From the IMG/VR virus record IMGVR_UViG_3300000930_000115, positions 1-25,037 of that record: 25,037 nucleotides of DNA; one strand, given 5' to 3'. The notes under the pieces were generated by a model, which ran no database searches, was not told the DNA's origin, and saw only the letters and a program-made list of their open reading frames with translations. Positions 19,571 through 25,037 of the stretch are shown here, one piece after another (the first letter of the stretch is position 1; every line of letters begins with the position of its first letter). The DNA is from a virus. Position numbers and translations under genes: made by a program.

Positions 19571-21886
19571 TTATGGGTTATTATACACCGGGTCACCATC
19601 CTGGGTTATTGGAATAGTAACATTTAACCCAGCAAATGACACACCCTCTCTTCTAGTTATACCTTTATCTAAAGTTATAACAACTATAGTTCCTGAGTTT
19701 TCAACAGTGGAGAACTCAAAATCCCCTGAAGAGGATGTTGTAGAATTTATTACGTTATCTGTAGGTAGTGGTCCATCAAATACATAGATTGTGCTACCAT
19801 TTTCAATACCCGTAATAGTAACATTATTTGTGTTGACAATAGTGATAGTACCACCGTAAGGAACAATACACTTAGACTGTGTAATATTACCTCCGGCATT
19901 AATTACAGTCAGAGTTTCACCAGCAGTTCCTAAGAATAAAATGTGTACTGAAGCACGATCATCGAACGTTACGTTAGACATAGTTAGAGTAAAGTTACCT
20001 CCACCCGTTACTTTTTCAACCAAAACTCCCGCAGGAACATCTCCATAAGCGGTATCATCTATGTTCGCTTCCACGAATGCTTGCATATTAAGTGTCGAGT
20101 CGGTGTAAACATCCTCTACTGCCAGAACACCTTTATTAAAAAACGTTGTTTTTAATTCAGCGCCTGTCGGTGGATCCCCTGAAGTTCTTCCGTTAGAACC
20201 TTCACAATATGTTCCCCAAAAATTAAACATAGAGTTTAGTGCGGCGGGGTAGTTAATGTCTGTACCTCCCGTATCTAGGTTACCGTTACTAGCCCCATAC
20301 CCATAGTCACCACTATGTGACGATTGGTTAGTCACGTTCTGAATAGTGCCGCCAGATACTTCGAGAGAATCAATAGTCTGTTCGATTCCGTCAATAAAGC
20401 ACTTAACGAAGTTGTTGCCCGTTCCTAATGTGAAGTCAAACTGTACTGCTATGTGATATGTCCTGTTAGGCGACAGGTTAAAGTTACTAATTGCTTGTGT
20501 ACCAATACCACCATCTTGATTACTATCGGCATAGTTCGCTAACAACCTTCCACCAAAACCAAGCGCAAGGTAAATATTGTTTACACCACCCCCCTCTTCA
20601 AAGAAAAGAGTAGGTGTGCTGTACTGGTTGGGGAACCTTATCCAACCGAAGATTAGACGTTCGCCATGCAAAACTGTGATATTAGTATAACTACCATTAG
20701 AAATCTCTATTTTCGCAGAAGTAGTATTAGGTATCCAAGATTCTGATGTATCTCTACATAATCCTGTACCTGTATAGGTTTCAGTTCCGTTTGATTGAGT
20801 TGCATTGAATCCATTATAGACATCTCGTATGTTGGAAGATAGTATATGAAGAATATCGGGTTGTCTTCCTCCTATATCTGTTTCGATAGAGTCTAGGTAA
20901 GATACTCTACCAAAACTTGCAGGAATAGAACCTTGTGCAGTCGCACCATCATTAGTAACGAATACGTATAAATCGCCTTGTGGAAGATAGGTTGCCCCAG
21001 AATTACGAACAAAATTGAAAGTGATCGATTGCCCGTTAACATTCCAGTTCGTGACCGTTTGAGTTACCTTAGTTGCGGCCGCATAAGTTACACTATCGCC
21101 AATCTCTACTGTTCCTTGAACTGCACCGAAATTTACACCCGTAAGTGTGATGCCAGTTTGCCCAATGTCTAGAGTACTATCAGATATAGTATCCACTGAG
21201 AGAGCAGTAGGATCTTCATTTAAAGCAATCCAGAAACCGACATAGGGAGTACTACCCCCCGAAGTTACAGCCGTAGGTGTCGCACCCATACTTCCTGCGG
21301 TAGTTTGTAAGTAGTCAGCAAATGCACCAGAAGAGGATCCTGTACCATTGCCAGGAGGACCACCAACATTATCCGCTCTTTCGTTAAAGGTTCCCGTACC
21401 GGTGGGCCAAGAAGTGATAACTGCTGCACTAGTATTGCCAGATTCTAGTGCTAGAAACCCCACCACCATACAGTCATCTGTAGTTGGTGTAAAGTTTGTG
21501 GGTAAAATAAGATTAGTACCAGCAGTATTATTTGAATCAACAGCACTTGAGTCTATTGGATTGCTTGTAAGAACTCCGTCATATACCGCAGCAAATGCAA
21601 CAGCTCTTTCAGCATTAGCTAGTGTAATTGTTTGAGTAGTGTCATCTCCTGATTGCCACACTCGATAATACACAGAACCACTGTTAGAACCACCAGCATC
21701 TACTTGTGGTGCGTAAAGTTGAGTCCATATATTAGGAACTTCAAATGTAGGTGTTCCTTGGGCAGCAGTACCATCACTAGACAACAATAGTAATACAAAC
21801 TGACCTACATTAGCAGTTATATTGAGATTCGAAGTAAGGTCGTTATCAAATCCTGTAGAAGAAAAATTGTTAAATGAAACTGCCAT
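19571..21886 (-). CDS. Large adhesin: N-terminal beta domain, TIG-like domain, lectin-like domain
   Basis: 771 residues. Residues 1-220 form a beta-rich domain of unknown family (FVLLLLSSDGT, YYRVWQSGDDTTQTITL, FLALESGNT). Residues about 225-320 are an IPT/TIG-like immunoglobulin fold (DIGQTGITLTGVNFGAVQGTVEIG ... VTNDG). About 355-565 looks like a concanavalin/LamG-like jelly roll (LIFGWIRFPNQY, YHIAVQFDF, NNFVKCFIDGIEQ, FNFWGTYCEG), a fold that binds sugars or proteins. The last 170 residues, ending DPVYNNP, match the end of the 523-aa neighbour. Likely a cell-surface-binding virion protein. It starts within the stop of the 523-aa gene (TAATG). The promoter at 19503-19531 follows its end. 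Confidence 0.8.
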   Translation of the reverse strand: MAVSFNNFSSTGFDNDLTSNLNITANVGQFVLLLLSSDGTAAQGTPTFEVPNIWTQLYAPQVDAGGSNSGSVYYRVWQSGDDTTQTITLANAERAVAFAAVYDGVLTSNPIDSSAVDSNNTAGTNLILPTNFTPTTDDCMVVGFLALESGNTSAAVITSWPTGTGTFNERADNVGGPPGNGTGSSSGAFADYLQTTAGSMGATPTAVTSGGSTPYVGFWIALNEDPTALSVDTISDSTLDIGQTGITLTGVNFGAVQGTVEIGDSVTYAAATKVTQTVTNWNVNGQSITFNFVRNSGATYLPQGDLYVFVTNDGATAQGSIPASFGRVSYLDSIETDIGGRQPDILHILSSNIRDVYNGFNATQSNGTETYTGTGLCRDTSESWIPNTTSAKIEISNGSYTNITVLHGERLIFGWIRFPNQYSTPTLFFEEGGGVNNIYLALGFGGRLLANYADSNQDGGIGTQAISNFNLSPNRTYHIAVQFDFTLGTGNNFVKCFIDGIEQTIDSLEVSGGTIQNVTNQSSHSGDYGYGASNGNLDTGGTDINYPAALNSMFNFWGTYCEGSNGRTSGDPPTGAELKTTFFNKGVLAVEDVYTDSTLNMQAFVEANIDDTAYGDVPAGVLVEKVTGGGNFTLTMSNVTFDDRASVHILFLGTAGETLTVINAGGNITQSKCIVPYGGTITIVNTNNVTITGIENGSTIYVFDGPLPTDNVINSTTSSSGDFEFSTVENSGTIVVITLDKGITRREGVSFAGLNVTIPITQDGDPVYNNP

Positions 21887-23457
21887 TATGGATTCTCATA
21901 TACTCTGTCAAAAAATTGATCAACTTGAAAGGAAAAATCCTGTGACACTCCTAAGTTATATATTTCTCTTATTTTAAAATCGACACTAACAATTCTAACA
22001 TCTACAGTCCCGTTAGGAATACTGGCAACGAAATCACCACTAGTGTTTTCTATTCCATCTAATTCTGTTATAGTACCCGCCTCAAATATTCGTATCTCTG
22101 TATTGTTTTCTGCACCTGTAAACGTCACGTTGAAATTGTTAATGATGTTAACTGAACCCCCAGATGTGGATATAAAGGTTACTGCATTAGAAGTTCCGTT
22201 GTTTGTAAAGTTAACGGTACCTGTGCCAGTATAAACAATATCTACACTTAATTTATCGTCAAATATTATGTTGGTAGCAGTAAGATTAATTGTGCCGTTA
22301 CCCGTGATTATAATACCTGCGGGAACTGTATTAGCACTTCCTATGGTACTGTTATTTAGTGCATTCAGTCCAGTCTGATCTGTAATAGTATCGTTAGACA
22401 ATGTACCTCTACCAAACATATCAACTCGTGTCTCTGCTTCGTTGGGTAGATAGTCTCCACTCCACATCCCCCAGGAAGAGAAATTCATATTAGTTGAGGA
22501 GGCTAGGGTAAGTGCCTCTCCTCCGATACCTGTACCAGCTCGATCTGTCCCGAACTCGATCTGAGAACGTGCGGGTAATGTGCCTATATCAGAAAAGTCA
22601 CTGCTATTGAGACTTGTAGTCACAGGTAGTCCATCTAAGGTTGCCTCAAACTTTCCTGTTCCAGAATCAAACTTTGCCATAACATGATATGGACGAGCAA
22701 TGTCTATAATCACGTCCGAATAAAATTGGAGTGAAGTTGTGGAAGTAGAACAACCAAATAAAAGCGTATTTCCGTATCCTAGTAGTATTTGAAATTGTTC
22801 GGTCGTGTCATACTCAGAGAATATAATACAAGGTGGTCCTTGAATTGAACTAACTTGAAACCATCCCGCAACGCAATGAATAGTTGCTTGGTCGCCAATT
22901 GTAGCCACACCAGTAGGCGCGTCCCAATGGTCTGTTCGAGCATCAGTAAGACCACTGTTGCCTAAAAACTGACAAATTTGAGTAGCGGCATATGTTGTGC
23001 CAGTTGCCGTCAGATCTTGAGTACCCACTGCATCTGTAATGGAATTATTAAATGTCCAATAGTGATCTGCATCTAATAAATTGGACCCACCTGAGTTAGA
23101 ATATACCCCTCTATAATCTGTAGGTTGCCCTGCGTAGTTTAAGGTGAAGGTATATAAATTTGTTTTTGTTCCGTCATCTATAGTTACCACAACATAATTG
23201 GTTCCCGAAGGAAGGCCCCCACCGCACATATTCACTACAATAGAGGTGGAGCTCCAACTTTGAATAGTAAGTTTAGCTTTTACGGTAGCACTATCATATG
23301 TGGCGTTATTTACAATCTCGACGAAACCATTACCTTGAGCAGCACCAAAACCTACTCCAGTAATAGTAATACCATCTTCATTTGTATCATGACTTTCGTC
23401 TCCAAAATCAGTAATAGAGAGAGCGAGTAAAGTAAGATTAAAAGCATAGCCTGCCAT
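21886..23457 (-). CDS. Adhesin with TIG-like and lectin-like domains, paralogue of the 771-aa protein
   Basis: 523 residues: an IPT/TIG-like domain (about 10-110; ITITGVGFGAAQGNGFVEI, NYVVVTIDDG), a concanavalin/LamG-like domain (about 125-350; HYWTFNNSITDAVG, AGWFQVSS, YHVMAKFDSGTGKFEATLDGLP) and a C-terminal beta domain (about 375-523) ending DRVYENP, shared with the 771-aa protein. The DNA start is an ATG directly after the stop of the TIG-repeat gene, in the same frame; AGGTGAGG about nine bases upstream can serve as ribosome site. Likely role: recognition of host surface or capsule sugars, inferred from domain type. It lacks the extra N-terminal 220 residues of its neighbour. Confidence 0.8.
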   Translation of the reverse strand: MAGYAFNLTLLALSITDFGDESHDTNEDGITITGVGFGAAQGNGFVEIVNNATYDSATVKAKLTIQSWSSTSIVVNMCGGGLPSGTNYVVVTIDDGTKTNLYTFTLNYAGQPTDYRGVYSNSGGSNLLDADHYWTFNNSITDAVGTQDLTATGTTYAATQICQFLGNSGLTDARTDHWDAPTGVATIGDQATIHCVAGWFQVSSIQGPPCIIFSEYDTTEQFQILLGYGNTLLFGCSTSTTSLQFYSDVIIDIARPYHVMAKFDSGTGKFEATLDGLPVTTSLNSSDFSDIGTLPARSQIEFGTDRAGTGIGGEALTLASSTNMNFSSWGMWSGDYLPNEAETRVDMFGRGTLSNDTITDQTGLNALNNSTIGSANTVPAGIIITGNGTINLTATNIIFDDKLSVDIVYTGTGTVNFTNNGTSNAVTFISTSGGSVNIINNFNVTFTGAENNTEIRIFEAGTITELDGIENTSGDFVASIPNGTVDVRIVSVDFKIREIYNLGVSQDFSFQVDQFFDRVYENP

Positions 23458-25035
23458 TTAACTCACCTCACCTGTCGCATTCGTTACGAAAATGTAATTG
23501 GTACCTGCCGTTAAACCGGAACTATCATCTAAGTTAAATATGATTTGACTATCATTCCAGGTTGTAGTTGTTTGCTCGTTCTTAACCGTTGCGCTTACAT
23601 AAGTAGAGTTGTTACATACTTCTATTTTGCCAGTACTTTTAGGGTTTCTGAAATCCGACCCATTTAGAACAATGGCTGTATCACCTACAGTAATTTCTGC
23701 ATTCTGAGCCCCACCATCTCCATCTAGATTTGAGATACCAGGAACTACTGAAGCGAGTGTAACCGCTAAACCGTTTGTGTTTACACCACCATCTGAGTTA
23801 GTGACATAAGCATAAACAGTCCCAGTAGACAATGCGCCTCTTAATGCACTGACTGTGATAGAGGTTTGTCCACCCCAAGTTGTTACTGTTTGTTCAACTT
23901 TAGTGCCAGAACCAGCATAGGTACTGGCATTACCCAATTCAACTTTTGCTGGTCCTACGTCGGCGGCACCAAAATCAAGTCCTACTACTGCGATTCCAGT
24001 GGTATCACCAAATATCTGTGTGCCTCCATTAAAAGAAGACACAGTGGGATTGACTGCAACCAGTGTGATTGTTTGTTGGTCTCTGCCACCAGAATCGTTA
24101 GTAACATAAAGATACAGAAAAGTACCAACAGATAGACCAGTGCGTACTAAGTCGAATGATATAGAAGTGTCGCTGTTCCAAGTGTCTATCGTTTGTTCTA
24201 CAAGTACACCCGCTCCATAGGTACTGTTGGGAGAGATCTCTATTTTACCAGTACCCTGTGAGGTTTGAAATCCGGTACCTGTAATTGTAATTCCTAACTG
24301 ACCAACTAATAGACTGTCATCACCATCAACATTAGTAATAGATACGGGTTGCTGAACAGATATAGATAATGCAGCCGAAGATACGTTGTCGCCATTATAA
24401 ACTCTTGCGAAGTACGTGCCTGGAAAACTAAGGCCACCTTCAGTAAGATCAAATTGAATACTCTGATCTGCCCACGTGTCAATGGACTGGGTGACTCTCG
24501 TTCCACCAGTTGCTGCGGAAGTTGTTGCGAGTTCTACAAAACCTGTTCCTGGTCCATCTGTTTGGTTTGGATAGAATCCATCACCGGCTATAACAATATT
24601 TGTTTGGTTGATTTGTAGTGCATCGTCACCATCGATGTTAGTAATCGAAGGTGTTTCTGCTGTAAGAGTAATCGGAAACGCAGTAGTGTTTTGTGCACCA
24701 GTACTGTCTGTTACCCAAACATAGTTTGTACCCGCAGATAACCCTGTTCGAACAACATCAAACAGAATACTAGTAACTGACGCCCAACTATTAATGGTTT
24801 GCAGTACTAATCCACCAGCGGCATAAGTGTTATTTGGCGATATTTCTACTTTAGCAGAACCAGTTTGCGTACCAAAACTAGAACCTGTGATAACTACAGC
24901 GGTTTGCTGAACACCAATATTCTCATCAGTGTCAATATCTGTAATAATAGGATTAGCAGCAAGGGCTTGAGTTGTAATAGTGGTTTCACTAGGACTAGAC
25001 GAACAAACTTCATCATCCGAATCAAGTACCCGAAA
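23458..25035 (-). CDS. Tandem IPT/TIG-repeat virion protein (5' end outside window)
   Basis: The frame is open without a stop from the right window edge to 23458, giving 525 residues of a longer protein; internal GTG at 24042 is not a credible start because the repeat pattern continues upstream of it. Five consecutive units of about 85-100 residues share the plan: P-x-I-T-x-[IV]-D-G-D-D, TGITITG-x-x-F, K-[VI]-E-[IL]-x-x-N-x-T-Y, Q-T-[IV]-x-x-W, TGLS-x-GT-x-[YV]-x-[YW]-V-T-[ND]-x-x-G. This is an IPT/TIG-like immunoglobulin repeat. Such arrays form extended stalks on phage tails and bind carbohydrates. The last unit ends abruptly at its final strand (TNATGEVS), with the remaining strand apparently encoded by the next gene. 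Confidence 0.82.
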   Translation of the reverse strand, partial: FRVLDSDDEVCSSSPSETTITTQALAANPIITDIDTDENIGVQQTAVVITGSSFGTQTGSAKVEISPNNTYAAGGLVLQTINSWASVTSILFDVVRTGLSAGTNYVWVTDSTGAQNTTAFPITLTAETPSITNIDGDDALQINQTNIVIAGDGFYPNQTDGPGTGFVELATTSAATGGTRVTQSIDTWADQSIQFDLTEGGLSFPGTYFARVYNGDNVSSAALSISVQQPVSITNVDGDDSLLVGQLGITITGTGFQTSQGTGKIEISPNSTYGAGVLVEQTIDTWNSDTSISFDLVRTGLSVGTFLYLYVTNDSGGRDQQTITLVAVNPTVSSFNGGTQIFGDTTGIAVVGLDFGAADVGPAKVELGNASTYAGSGTKVEQTVTTWGGQTSITVSALRGALSTGTVYAYVTNSDGGVNTNGLAVTLASVVPGISNLDGDGGAQNAEITVGDTAIVLNGSDFRNPKSTGKIEVCNNSTYVSATVKNEQTTTTWNDSQIIFNLDDSSGLTAGTNYIFVTNATGEVS

Positions 25036-25037
25036 CT

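Noticed and set aside
23458-24042. A separate 194-aa gene starting with GTG at 24042
   Set aside because: Translation of the frame upstream shows no stop to the window edge and the same TIG repeat pattern continues, so this is the end of a longer gene.

Overview
The window is a piece of a tailed bacteriophage genome (Caudoviricetes), AT-rich by eye. It holds phage-type replication, recombination and nucleotide-synthesis genes on one strand and long, repetitive tail and adhesin genes on the other. The recombination pair resembling T4 gp46/gp47, a gp32-like single-strand binding protein, a phage-type class I ribonucleotide reductase, a flavin-dependent thymidylate synthase (ThyX) and two tail proteins with related N-termini resemble what is known from T4-like and other marine phages. 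A marine host is therefore my inference; nothing in the window names the host, and no integrase, tRNA, rRNA, insertion sequence or CRISPR array was seen.

Layout. Positions 1-9688 (+ strand) are the replication and nucleotide arm: the end of an SF2 helicase, a consensus sigma70 promoter, a small unknown gene, SSB, SbcD/Mre11-like nuclease, SbcC/Rad50-like ATPase, an Hjc-like PD-(D/E)XK nuclease, a 5'-3' exonuclease, nrdA, a small unknown gene, nrdB and another small unknown gene, ending in a strong intrinsic terminator; thyX follows. Most genes overlap or abut, so this reads as one operon that processes recombination intermediates and supplies dNTPs and dTMP. Positions 9689-9857 are a short non-coding convergence zone with a hairpin likely to stop rightward transcription.

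Positions 25037-9858 (- strand, read right to left) are the virion adhesion arm: a truncated protein of tandem IPT/TIG-like repeats, two related TIG plus lectin-like adhesins (523 and 771 aa), a promoter region, a 64-aa protein, a BppU-like protein, a 112-aa protein, a 572-aa tail protein, an 1842-aa tail fibre, a 129-aa protein, a tail-assembly-chaperone-like protein, and finally a 49-aa single-span membrane protein.

The most interesting points are: a sigma70-like promoter and an exact T4-type late motif side by side in front of the second half of the tail genes; a TIG-repeat array that crosses an in-frame TAA-ATG gene boundary; a pair of diverged adhesin paralogues next to each other; a 171-bp internal repeat and a YadA-head-like repeat block in the giant fibre; and several small unannotated genes, including the membrane protein at the end of the tail operon. 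I did not find a system that I can defend as wholly new.
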